Assembly (NCBI RefSeq): GCF_004027225.2
Contig: NC_046358.1
Location: 68,591,028 to 68,655,027 of the forward strand
Direction of reading: 5' to 3'
DNA from: Strigops habroptila
Taxonomy: Eukaryota; Chordata; Aves; Psittaciformes; Psittacidae
DNA: 64,000 nt
Part shown: piece by piece, positions 10,916-22,800 of the stretch
How the letters are laid out: each line of letters starts with the position of its first letter
Numbering within the stretch: position 1 is the stretch's first letter
Notes under the pieces: model-generated
Told to the model about the DNA's origin: nothing
Seen by the model: only the letters and a program-made list of their open reading frames with translations
The model's database searches: none
Translations under genes and position numbers: made by a program

Positions 10916-13900
10916 ACCCTGAGCACTTCCAATGGTGGGGCATCTGCAGGAGCAGCCACAACAGGTTCAGGGGATCCAAACCTGCCTTTAGGATTGGATG
11001 AGCTTTAGCCTTTTTGTCCCCTGTTGCAGTCCAGGGCTGCTCCTCTGTACCTACTGACAGTCCAGGGTGATGTGAATCCTATGAGAACAGTTTGTGAGAC
11101 TTCAGGACTTGTCAAAGCTGAAGTTGAACCCTGATTCCAGCCTGGCCGGGTGCCCACAGCCCAGCCAGACCTAATCTGGGGCTGTACAGTCCCCATGTTT
11201 AATGAGGTATTGTGTACAGATGTGTCTGGCTGTGTGTATGCACATGTCGTGGGCTCCGGGTGTCTCCTTCAATGTTTGCATCTGTCTGTTAGTGAGTTTG
11301 AGCATCTGGGGCCGTTCCCCTTGCCTGATTAAATATCTGCCCGGGAGCGTGTTTGTGTATCTATGGATCTTATCGCATGTGTCTGTGTCTGCACAAAGAG
11401 GTGTTCACAGCTCTGCATTCGCACAGTATTTGTGCCAGTGCTAGTGGGTCACGCTGTGCTGTTGAAGATGCTTCTTCCACTGTCAGGATGTGCTGAGTGA
11501 TGTGGGATGGGTGGGTGGCCGGCCTGAATCCAAGGGCTGGATGGAACAGTGCAGATTGGGGTGGGTTTCCCCATGGGTGGTGGGCACCAGCGCTGCTCTG
11601 GGGCCATTCCCTCTTCCCAAGAGCAGGTAGAGCCTGCAGGACATTGTCCTGTGCTCCACAGCCATGGAGCAGGGCACAAGGCATCCCTAAGGCTTGGATG
11701 CGGGATCAGATACGACTCCCTGCTTGCAATGAGGTGCCCATGTGAGGGGCAGCTGGCAGCTGTTGTGGCACTGGGCAGGGCAATGTCTTAAGCCTGGCTA
11801 TGGCTCCTTTATTCCAAGTGGCTCCAGGGTTCAACATGTCCCTCCTTGCCCAATGGCTCATCATGACTTATAAGGCTGTTCCTGTGTCTCTGTTCCCATC
11901 TTTCTTCCCTGCTGCCCTTCCTGCTCCTCCCAGCTCGTTTCTCATCCTGGGGAGCATTGCTCCTGCTGGAGCACTGCCCGCCCTTACCACATCACCTCCC
12001 TGCACGGGGCATGGCGCTGGCAGGCAGGGAGGGCTGGCAGCCATGGACAGCAGGAGTATCACAGCCTCCCACACATGTGTTGTCCACCCTGTCATCACGC
12101 CCGTGAAGCAAAGCTGATGCTGGCTGGGGATGTGTCCCCCAGCTCTCTCCCTTTGTCATGAAGAGCCAAGCGTGCACACTGGAAAAATCACCCTGTGGCA
12201 GAAACCATCCCGGCTGGAGCACGGCACTCCCTGCTCCGCTCCGTGGCCGCAGGGGTGTTTGGCTGCAGAGATTTACCGAGTAATTTGCATTCAATTACAG
12301 AAGCCGGAAGGACTGGGAGGATTTTCCTTCTGGTTTTCTCTCAACCGAAGCCAACTTGTCCGAATTACAACCTAGGAAGCATCTCATTAGTGGGAAGTGA
12401 GGTCTCCAAAACACAGAGGGCGCAGAAAACATTCGCCAGCGGTGTAGTGATGTGGGCTGGTGGCATGCAAGTGGGTGAGGAGCTTATCTGGCCACCATCC
12501 TCTCTCACCCATGGTAATCTTCCCCATGTACGCCCTCTGGCATGGGACCTGAACAGAGAGAAGATAAGGTTTTGGAGGCTGCCAACTTGTCACATCACCT
12601 CCCTGTTCCTGCTTTGGGTCAGGAGGTATTTGATTTTGCAGGGCTGAAGCATAGGCTGGTTTTCCCATCAATTTCTTTCCCACCACCTCTTCCTGCCCTT
12701 TGTTCCAGGGTGTGTGCTGTCACTCAAACCAGGGGAAGGTGAAGGTCTAGTGGCAGAATACTAGGGATGGTGGTTACAAGCATTTAATAGTCTCGCTGAA
12801 ACCAGAATCCTCAGCAGCACCGCTGAGCTTGTCCATCTCAACTGTTGTCCCAGGAGGCTGGTGGCCAGGGGATATCCCTCACCTGGCCTTCTGGAGATCT
12901 GCTCCCCAACATGGCTCTCCCAGAGGGACCTTTGTGCAGTCCCAAAACGTGCTGCAGAACCTGATTCAGGTGGAATACAAACTGGCACATGGGTCTGGGC
13001 ATTGGGAGCCATCCAGCAGAGGGGCAGAGGGAGAAGGGACACGGGCACTGCTGGCTGTGACTACAGAGAGGTTTCTGCCAAGGTTTGGGAACAGAAGCGG
13101 TCAGGGAAGTGCAACTGGCAGCTGTTCTTGGGCTTACATGGCTATGAGGCGACTTTTATGCCAATAACTTAATGCCCTTCCAAAAATACTTTCCTGGATA
13201 GAGCTTGCAAGTAAACTGCCGAGCTGCTTCTGCCAGCGACCGAGATGCAGGCATGGCTCCTATGGCTTCTAGTGACTGCTGCAAGTGGGGTGCGCATGTG
13301 GCAATGTGATGCTCACTGTGTCAGGAGCAAGGACACCCATGTCCTGTGGGGCGAGCTGGGGCATGGGGACCCCGCTCACCCGGCTATTTCCCATCCCAGC
13401 AGAGCCGGTGGGTTTCAGTGGCAATCTGCACCACTGCTCTGGCTCTTGGCCTGCGCAGGAGGTGTCTGTGCTCCCCTGCCCATGGCACCATCTGGTCCCC
13501 GAGCTGCCGGCCAGCACGGCTCTTCCTGGCTGCTCTCCCTGCCCGGTACTCCCAACCCTCCTTAAGTGCGCAGTGCCCAGGCAGGAGCATCCCAGTGTCC
13601 GTTGTGGAGGTGGTTGCCTGGCAACCCTCGTCCCCTCCCTGCATTTTGTCACCTCTGCCAGCATCTGGGTGACAGTGCGTGCTTGGGGAGGTGGCTCTTG
13701 TGGCTGTACCATCGAAAGCCACCTCCTTCCTTTGCTCCTCTTCTTGGCAGCTGCAAGGCTGTAGCTTCTATTTCAAGGTTGAATTTGATGAGCTCCAGCT
13801 TCCAGCCAGGTGATCTTGTAATGACTTTGAATGCAAAGGCGCACCTCTCCTGTGTCCAAGGGACATTCCCCGGGTGAGGGTTGGGATGGACGCTGGGTCC

Positions 13901-16462
13901 CTTCAGCGCAAGGTGAAGGAAAGGCTGGGATGGAGAGCCAAGCTGCCTGCATCAGCTCAGCCACTCTGTCCGCACACCTCCGCCAGCCCCATGGCCAGGA
14001 GAGCTGCTGGGCGTCTCTGCTGGCCACGGAGCCAGGGGGACCCATGGGACACGGCAAATTGTGTTTCCCGTGGGTGCCCCTGTTCCCAGGACACCCCAGC
14101 AGCTTGCTTCTGTGCTGTGAAGTGTCTGAGCCCCTTGATGTGACCAAGGTTGGTTTTGCCATGGAGCTGCTCCTTGCTCCCCATGAGGACTGTGTCCCAC
14201 CAAGGGAGGATGAGGAAGAGTTTCCACCAGAGGAAGCTGCCCTTCTCCAGTAGGAGAGGCAGGAGAGCGATGGCCTGGCCCAGCCGACATGGAATACAGT
14301 TCTCCCCACTGCAGGCTGCCCATCCTGTCTCTGATGAGCCTCCTGCCCCTCTGTGTGGTTGAATCAGGTCCTCTGTTTCCTGAACCAGCCCTGCCTGCCC
14401 TTCCTTGATGTCCATGGAGGGGCCGGTTGCTGCGTCCAGCCCCTAGTGAGCCCTGTCCCATGCTGCCACTCTCAGTGGCATGCCATGCTGTGTCCTGTCC
14501 TGGCTTTGCTGCCACTGGCACCTTGGGGACACCCACTCTTTGCTCTCCTGGCCTCCAGCAGCCCACAGTCCCCTCACCATCCAGCTTTGCCCCTCCAGAC
14601 CTGTCCCCGCTCCCCTCACCCTGCCACCCCTCGGCTGCCATAGGTCTGCGGGGAGCCCTGCCTGCAGTCTCTTGGGGACAGTGCGGGGGGCAGAGACACC
14701 CCCCATGTGGCATGTGGCCGAGAGGAGGAGCGGGAAGGGGGTCAGGAGACAGGGCAGCCCACCGCCCGGCTCGGCTTGCCGGTTCCCCTCCCCGGCCCCA
14801 CCATCCCATTTATTACCCCTCCACCATTCATCGGGCCAGACAGATGCCCCCAAATAAATACCCCCAGACAATAGGATGGGAGGGGCCAGCGAGGCACCTC
14901 ATGAATAAACATGAGGGTCTTTGGACACAGCTTCCTCTCTTCGCAAAATGGGACCGATTGTGCAGCAGGCGTTTAAAATTCAGCCGTGGTCGGGCTGTCT
15001 TCCAGTGCCCCCCAAACTGCCGAGGTGCTTCATTTATTTCATAATTTCCCCTCCTCCCCTCTCGGTGACAGACCTGGCTCTTTTCACGCCTTGTCCTCCC
15101 TCTTTCTTCCCTTCTTGCTCCCTTTCTCTCCCTATTTTTTTTTTTTATCTATCTTCCTTCCTTTTCCTACTCCTTGTTTCTTTTTCTCCCTGGCTTTTGT
15201 GCTGGGGGCTGTGACGAATGGCTCAGAAAAGAGGGTGCTGTGAGAAACTGGAGCTGCCGCTGGCGGAGTGGGTGGTGAGGACTTGGCGCTCGGGGGGCCG
15301 GGGGGTCCTGCCCACCAGCACCCAGCTGGGGGCTCCTACGCGGTGCGGGCATGGGGAGGTGGCGGGTGATCGGGACTCCCCAAGGGCCTAGGTGCTTGGA
15401 AAGCCAAGGGTTGGGTCCCCCTGCCTGTCCCCTGCTTGTCCCCCTGGCTGCGGGGAGCCACATCCCAGTGCTCCCAGCCTCTGGCTCTATGTGGCCATGC
15501 GGAAAGGTTTACCCTGTTGTTTCACCCATTGTGGTGACAAGCAGCCCCAGGAGGGGATGTCAGAACATCCAAAAACTGGGAGATGCACAAGGAGTAAGGA
15601 GATGCCTGGCTACCACGGAACAGCCCCAGTTTTGGTGGGGAGCTCCTTGCCTGGGGTTTGATCACAAGCTGGGATGGACCAGCAGTGCTGGTCTTTAGAT
15701 CCTGTAGGAGTGGCTTGTTTGGATGTCGGACAACAGCATCCCCAAAGGGCTCCCAGCACCGCCATGCCCACATGTGCCACATGCCCTGCGGGTGCCTGGG
15801 AACCTGGGGGATGGCTCCCTCAGTGGATGCAGGGGTCTCCCCCAGGGCTCGGGGTGATGTTGCAGGTTCTGGGTGCTTGTGAGAAGGGCTGCTGTGCATT
15901 GCCCACTGCCACCTCGGTGCGGGGCCTGCTGCCCGGCTGTGCCGCGGCCCACAGGAGGACGGGGCTGGCAGGCTCCAGCAGCGGGAGGGCTCCTGCATTA
16001 CAATCCAGTACAATCTGTACCCCTTCCCGCTGCCCAGCAGTAGAGGAGATGGTTACTGTTTAATCCCGTTTGACAGCTCTTTCATCATCTGCCTGCCTCC
16101 CTCCAGCTTCCCCATGGTTCCTCCAAGGCTCCTTTGTGGCCGTAATCAAAGCCTGGTGAGTGATGGCTGTTCAGGGGGAGGGAGGGAAGGGACAGCCGAG
16201 CAAGGGTGGCTTGCCTGCTGGGGGGGTGTAAGGGAGCCTTGCCACAGCCCCAGAGATCTGCTTGGTGGGATCTCAGCTGTGGTGCAGCTCCTGCAGGTAG
16301 AGCTGTGGGTGATGGCACCGTAAGTTGGAATGCATGGAGCATATCCAGCGCTGGGAGCCATCCTGGGCTGAGCATCACCAGTGTTCAGACCTGCACTTGA
16401 GGGTGATGGGCAGCTCCCCATGACCAGGCTTCAGTGAATGCTTGAGCCTAAAACCCCACCAT
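10916..16462. other. Intergenic DNA with candidate regulatory blocks
   Basis: No exon recognised. It holds the octamer/ATTA cluster (12281-12391) and a mixed block at about 14810-15010 with CCAAATAAATA, ACAATAGG and ATGAATAAACATGA. A pyrimidine-rich stretch with a poly(T) run lies at about 15055-15195. Long open frames on both strands at 13250-14860 are GC-driven. One at 13245 starts with a hydrophobic leader-like stretch but has no other support. Confidence 0.55.
12281..12391. promoter_or_regulatory. Octamer plus ATTA cluster, candidate regulatory element
   Basis: A perfect POU octamer ATTTGCAT (12283-12290) is flanked by TAATT and CAATTA. Further ATTA cores follow near 12363 and 12387. The block is AT-rich in a GC-rich setting. 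No repeat family explains it. Confidence 0.3.
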
Positions 16463-16868
16463 GTGCTGGGCTGCATCCCCAGAGCGTGAGCAGCAGGTCG
16501 AGGGAGGGGATTCTCCCCCTCTGCTGCACTCTGGGGAGCCCCCCCTGCAGTCCTGATCCAGCTCTGGGCCAACAGCACAAGAGGGACGTGGAGCTGTTGG
16601 AGCGAGTCCAGAGGAGGCCATAGAGATGCTGCGAGGGCTGGAGCAGCTCTGCTCTGGAGCCAGGCTGAGAGAGCTGGGCTTGTTCAGCCAGGAGAAGAGA
16701 AGGCTCCCTAAGGGGAGACCTTAGAGCAGCTTCCAGTGCCTGAAGGGGCTACAAGAAACCTGGAGAGGGGCTTTGGACAAGGGCCTGTAGGGACAGGACA
16801 AGGGGGAATGGCTTTAACCTGCCAGAGGGGAGATTGAGATGAGCCACTAGGAAGAAGTTCTTCCCTGG
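16463..16868 (+). mobile_element. CR1 LINE fragment, truncated at both ends
   Basis: It starts in the reverse-transcriptase end (GGGCTGCATC, then GCAGGTCGAGGGAGGGGA) and runs to GAAGAAGTTCTTCCCTG. There it stops short of the usual 3' tail, so the final ~200 bases of the element are missing. Confidence 0.9.
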
Positions 16869-19800
16869 GAAACCTGGCCCAAGCCTGGGTCTGGAGGCTG
16901 TGCATGGGTGACAGGCCCTCTCTGGAGATTTTTGTCTGGAGGAGAAGAACCTGTCGGTTACCTGTCTGCAGGGTCATCCGCGGCTTCCCCCTGCTCAGCT
17001 CTGTGGAGGCTGACCCTCAGCCCCCGGTGCCTTGGCTTCCCCCAGCACAGACCAGTTGCTCCACCATTGTCACGCCAGTCATGGAGCCATATGGTTCTGA
17101 AGGGACTGGAGGGAAATAAATACCCTCCTGCCTGCATTCATGCTGCGGGCAGGGACTCAGCACCCACTAGTGCTGCTGGGGAATCCTCCTCATCACCACT
17201 AGCCTGGCCTGACATGTCCTAAACTCACTGCAAGGTTTTTTTGAGGTTTCAATAGGTGTTAATCTTTTTGCTGGATTGCAAAGCCTCCGAAGAGCTGGAT
17301 CTCTCAGAGGAGCTGGCGGTGCTCTGCACTGCAGCATTTCCTTGCTCAGCAGCAAAGGAGCAGGGAAGCAGGGGAACATCCCCACACCAAATACACCGCT
17401 GTGGCCCAAGGCAGCTGCCTCTGAGCCCCTGCTGCCGAGGGATGCCCCAGTTCTCCGGGGAGGGAACATGCACGTCCCGGGGTTATCACACACATCGCGC
17501 TAGGTGACGGTGTTTCCCAAGAACACATGTTCCCTCGTAAACCCCGGCTCTACTTATCTCAAAGGGCACATCCGACAATTAGCTTATCTGCTGTGAAAGT
17601 GAGGAATGGCTTTGGTTATCTGGCTGGCTTCCGCAGGCTTGGGAAAAAGAAAAAAAAGGGAAAGAGCTGCTGGAAGACCGAGGCACATCCTCGGCATCCT
17701 ATAAATAAAGTGACTGCGCTCTGAGCTTGCCACAGACAGGCTCCATGTGCTTGGGTGGGGAGCTGGAGGTGCTCACTACTTTTATGGGTGCTCGGGGCTT
17801 CCTTCTGTAAAACCCTGCCTGCAGTTGCTGCTGGCTTTGCTGAACCATCCCAGGCTGGGTGGCAGTGTTTTGCAGGGTGGGTTGTGGCCTCCAGTTAAAT
17901 TGTGTGTGTGGGGGAAATTTCAGCTGGAGAGCGTGGCTCTTTCCAAGAAAGGGGATAAGGAAAATAAAGCATTTGTCCTAATTTTGTTCTAAAATTCTGC
18001 CTTTGAAGCAATTTGGCAAGTAGGGAGGGAAGAGAGGCTGAAATTCGTCTTGTGTCCCTGGAATATGCTCAAATTTGACCAAGCTGGAACACTTTATTTG
18101 GGAAAAACATGAGGTTAGCACAAGCTCAGTGCAAGCCTCTTCCATGGGAGCAGCTCCCATCCCAGGGCACAGGTTTGCCACCTTCCAGTCCCTGGGCGAG
18201 TGGGTGCCAAAGCGAAGGGCCACCCATGTCCCAGTGCTGGTGACTGACAGCATTTTTCTGCTGTCCCATTGCAATCCCGCATGAAGCACGTGCAGAGCAA
18301 AGCATGCACGTTTGGCCAGCCCTGTGCAGCCTGGTTAAGTTGTCCTCTGTGCATTGCCCTTCAACTCCAAGGATGTTCCTCCTCCCTGCCTGGCCCAGGA
18401 CATGGCATTCCTCACTTGGAGCAAAAATGAAGCATTGGTTAATTTGCTGCAGATTGTTTTTTGAGGCACCAATAACCAAAAAAGCTGGTGGAGAGCCCAA
18501 CTTCCTCCCTCCTGGAGGTTCCTGGAGATGTTTCGGAGTACTCTCTGGAGCTCCTTCCTCCTGGAGACTTTCTGGAGGGTGACTGGTGCCCTATATTGTA
18601 CTCAAGGAAGGCATGGGGTGCCTTTGGAGGGAGCTTTGGTTGGCTTCCCCTGCTTCCCTTCCTGCCTTCTGCTCTCCCCCAAATCCTTACGAAGAAACAA
18701 GTATCTTGTTTGCAAGCTAAAAACTAGAAATGATTTATATGTTTATAAGCCCAGCTCTGGCTCCATTTATTTTGGCAAAGGAATTGTTTGCATCTTTGCA
18801 AAATTCCTTCACCCAAACCACTCATTAGATATGAATTTCAAAACAGCCAGAGGGAGGGTGACTCAGGGGAATTAGCAAATGGCTTCCCGAAGCCTTTTAC
18901 GTCAAGGCCAGCAGCTCGATTCCAGATCTTGATGCCAGTGGCCCAGAAGACATTGTCATCTAATGTAGGGTCAGTGAACGCGAGGCAATGAGGGCATTTG
19001 AGGACCTTGGTCTTTGACTCCTAGCTGGCAGGTGTCTTCACCATGGAAACCTCAGCCAAAGGAGAAGCCTTTGAGGAAGAGAATGATTTGATCAATGACC
19101 TTTCAATGGACAACATTGGCTATAGGAACTGACTGAGAAATGGAAACCCACCAAAGTCTTTTCACCCCAACATGGAGATCTGGGGACTTCTGTAAAGGAC
19201 ATTTGAGGAGAGTCAGACTTGCAGTCTGGAGATGGGGGCAATCTGTGACAGCTGGTGCCTCTGCTCTGGGTTTAAAGAACACCTCGATTTTAACCTGGAA
19301 GCTATTAAGAAAATTGTGCATGGAGATACCAGCTTTTGCTTTTCTCTGGCAGACAAGAACCCACAAAGCAGCCAATGGGTGTAACCATGCCCCATCATCT
19401 TGTCCTGGCAGAGGGTCTGGACTTGGGCTGGCACTGGGAATGGGGGCAATGTCTTAGGCTGCTTTGGCTGAGGAGATGTGTGCGTGGAGGACATTGTTCT
19501 GATGGAACAGTGTGGCCTCTGGACATTTTCAGTGCCCCCAGAAACGTGTGTCTGGGGGCAAGACACATCTTTTGTGGGAGAAGGTCTGTGAGGAATGGGA
19601 TCAGCCAGGATCCCCCCAGTAGGAGGAAAGCCCTTCACCCTGGACCAGGCAGCCTGGACTGCAAGAGATGTCCACTCCCCGAACCTCCACGGGTACCCAG
19701 CAATGGTGTTCCCAACCTCCACGCCACCCGTTTTCCCTGGAGGCACAGCCTAGGTCCGTCAGGCAGCATGTCCTACAGTGATAGCGCAAGGAGCTTGCGT

Positions 19801-22800
19801 CTGCACCATTGGTCCATACCCATATGTGTCTGGGAGCTCGCAGTGCCACCAAGCTCCTGGTCTCCATCCCCACTCTACTCCAACCTGCCCTGCATCCCAG
19901 CCTCGGTGCGCCGGCTCTCTCCAAACCAACCTTGGTTCCTTGTCTCACAAGTAGAGATGAAAATAAACTCCAGTGAAGGGTCCTTTAACTTTCTCTACTT
20001 GAGTGAAAATAAATGTGATTTCCCCACCACCCAGCCCTGTAAATTCCCTGCATGTGGAATATCTTCCAGATATAGTAAAGAAACGGCTTTCGGCGATTCT
20101 TTTTAAACATCTTTAACTGCTGTATATATTTCCAGGGAGACGTAATAAGCACTACAGCTAATTTATCTGCGTGTACTGTAAATATTTTCAGGAGATAGCA
20201 GAAAGGATTTCAAACACATGGCTGGGAGGATTGGCACACAGCGCATGCTGGGTGGGAAGAACACCTTTAACCCTTCGTGTGCTGTATCCCTTCCCCTTGC
20301 TTCCTTTCTGTGTGTCCCCTTCACAACATCTTCTTGCCAGCCCATGGCTGTCCTTCCAGCCTGATGTCCAGACAGAAGACACTTGGTTTGAATGGGGCGG
20401 TGGGGCTTGTTCTTCCACTTGACCACAAGGTTCTTGCTTCAGGGGGCACTGGGAGCACAGCTCTGCTGGGACCCGTCATCCTGGCCTGCTGCATACAGCT
20501 GTGCCTAGACCCCTCCATCCCCTTGCACAACTACCAAGACAAACTTTGGGCATCTAAGTGAGTGTCTTCCAGCCCCAACAGTCTCTGGGTTTCAGCAGAG
20601 GTTGGAGTCCCACTGGGAGAAACCAGTTTTCCCAGTTACTGCTGAGCACTGGGGATGGGAGAGGAGGCTAAGCAGGGCAGGGGCAGAGCTGCTTGCCACA
20701 GGCTTTGGTCCTCCTGTGTCCCTAGAGGATGGAAGTCCTGCAGAAGGAGTCTTGGCCTCTGTGCAGCCCATCCCCAGGGCTCTCAGCTGGGATAGGAGAG
20801 ACCATAGGTGATGGAGAGCTGGAGGAGCAGAGGAGCAGAGGGGAGCAGCCACCTGCAGATGCAGAGGTGCCCATCCATCCTCCACCCAGCCTGGCTGCAG
20901 CGGACGCGGGAGCAGGGAGTTGCTGGGACACAGCCCACTGTGAGCCCACAGCCTCACTCCTACCATGGTGACCCTCACTCATGACCCCACCATAGTGCTG
21001 TGATCCTGTGGGGACCATGACTCCATTCTGGGGAGAACTCTTGCAGGGATAGGTAAGATGGGGTCCAGAGGCCACCTTAGCCCTGTGCCCTGTGCCCGAT
21101 ACCCACCAGGAGCTTCCGTGGGGGGATGGGAGCCTTTCCAGTGGAAGGTCTGGGGAGGAAGCTGTGGGGTGCTGGCCTGGGGGGAGTAGAGTTCTTTCAT
21201 CATGCAGGCGATGTCTGGTGTCAGCAGGGAACTGCACAAAAAGCACATTCAATTCAATGCCTGTTATTAAGCAAACCCAGCTCCGTGGCACGAACAGCCT
21301 GTCCTGAAACTGTGGGTCACCACTGCAGCTGGGTCGGCCACCCTGCACAGGGGTCTGCTCGCCAGAGTAGGGAGGTCCTGCACCTCCACTGCTGCCCTCA
21401 CCACGGCAGCAAGCTCACCTTGAGCTCACCCTGAGCTCCTGCCTGCCTCCCAGAGCTGATTTGGCCAAGGCAGCTTTTCCCCTGGGATTCTCCCACAATA
21501 ACCCCACTCCTCCACCCTGGCAGCATACCCCCTCCTGAATCCACCAGGGGTCAGGGGTCCAGGGGGTGACTGCAGCTCCTGTGGTTCCATCATTGGGTGC
21601 TTCTAGCTTGCTGCAGCTCAGGGAGGGCAGGTTTGGGGTCTCTGTTGGCACATGGGAGCAGAGAGGAAGCGCTAAGCGTCTGTTAGGAAGGAAGATGGGA
21701 TTTCCCCAGCTGTTTGCACAGGTCCTTGACATTTCCAGACTCCTCTCCATCATCTGAGCACTGGGATCCAGGCTTTTAGTGTGGGCATGGCTGTGAGCCA
21801 GACCAAAACCCAGAGGGGTTGTGGTCCCTTTGACTTGTTGCGAAGCATCACCTAAGTCCTAAACAGAGCAATGTCTCCCACCAGCTAAGGCTGGACAACA
21901 GGCTGAGGTGCTGAGGGCAGAAAAGCTCCTCCACAGGCACAGTCAGGGCAGCTCTAGCAGAGGTGAGTCCTCCCCAGCAGTGGGTACAGATGCATTGGTT
22001 GCATTCTCCTCATGATCTGTTCCCAGCCTCTTTTCCTTGTGATGTAATGTAATGCAGAGTAAGGACACAAAGTACATATTGGCTTGGAGCCCACCTGAAA
22101 AGCCATAAAAAGGGAGATAAAAGCCTTTAAATGCTAAGCCTGTCAGAAGAGACAATAAAAGGCAAATGTCTTCCCAGCTTTATGTCTATGCCTTTTTAGT
22201 TGATTTATGGATTTTTTGCTATATTCCTTCATGGTTTGTGACTCTTCAAGCTGTTTGGCTGTTGTAAAAGGCCCATGGAAGAAAACTCCATCAGCCGGGG
22301 GCTCATCTGGTCTCCAAATCCATCCCTCAGCTCATGCTGGTTCTGCTGCAGGGTCCTGCATGTGGTCTACAGTGGCCTTTGCCTGATGTCCTGTAGGGGA
22401 GAGTGGTTGGGATGAGGCTGATGCCCCAGGGCAGCACCCGTGCCACCACAGGGAAGGTTTCACGGCCGTGGAGAGGAAGAGGCAAGCAAAGAGAAAGGGC
22501 CCAAATGTTTCCATTCAGCCTCCGGGTGAGCGGCAAAACGTTTGGGAGCTGGATCTGCAAAGAGGAACCAGATGGGGGGAACCGCAGCTGCTCCCTGCGA
22601 GTGGAGCTGGGATGTCTTTGGGGACGTGGGGTGGAAGGTCGGCAGGGGCTGGCCCCAGGGTGAGGGGGGCTGCAGGAGCGGGGGGCAGCCATCCCCACAC
22701 AGCCAGTGTGTGCAGATCTGGAGCTAATCAGCCCCGAGACAGGATGCATGCGTGTCTGCTGGGGCAGAGCTACGAAAGCAATTGCTCTCAATAAAACAAT

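Noticed and set aside
13245..13565. Frame starting MQAWLLWLLVTAASG as a secreted protein
   Set aside because: The leader-like start is suggestive, but the rest has no domain or cysteine pattern and overlapping frames are open on both strands.
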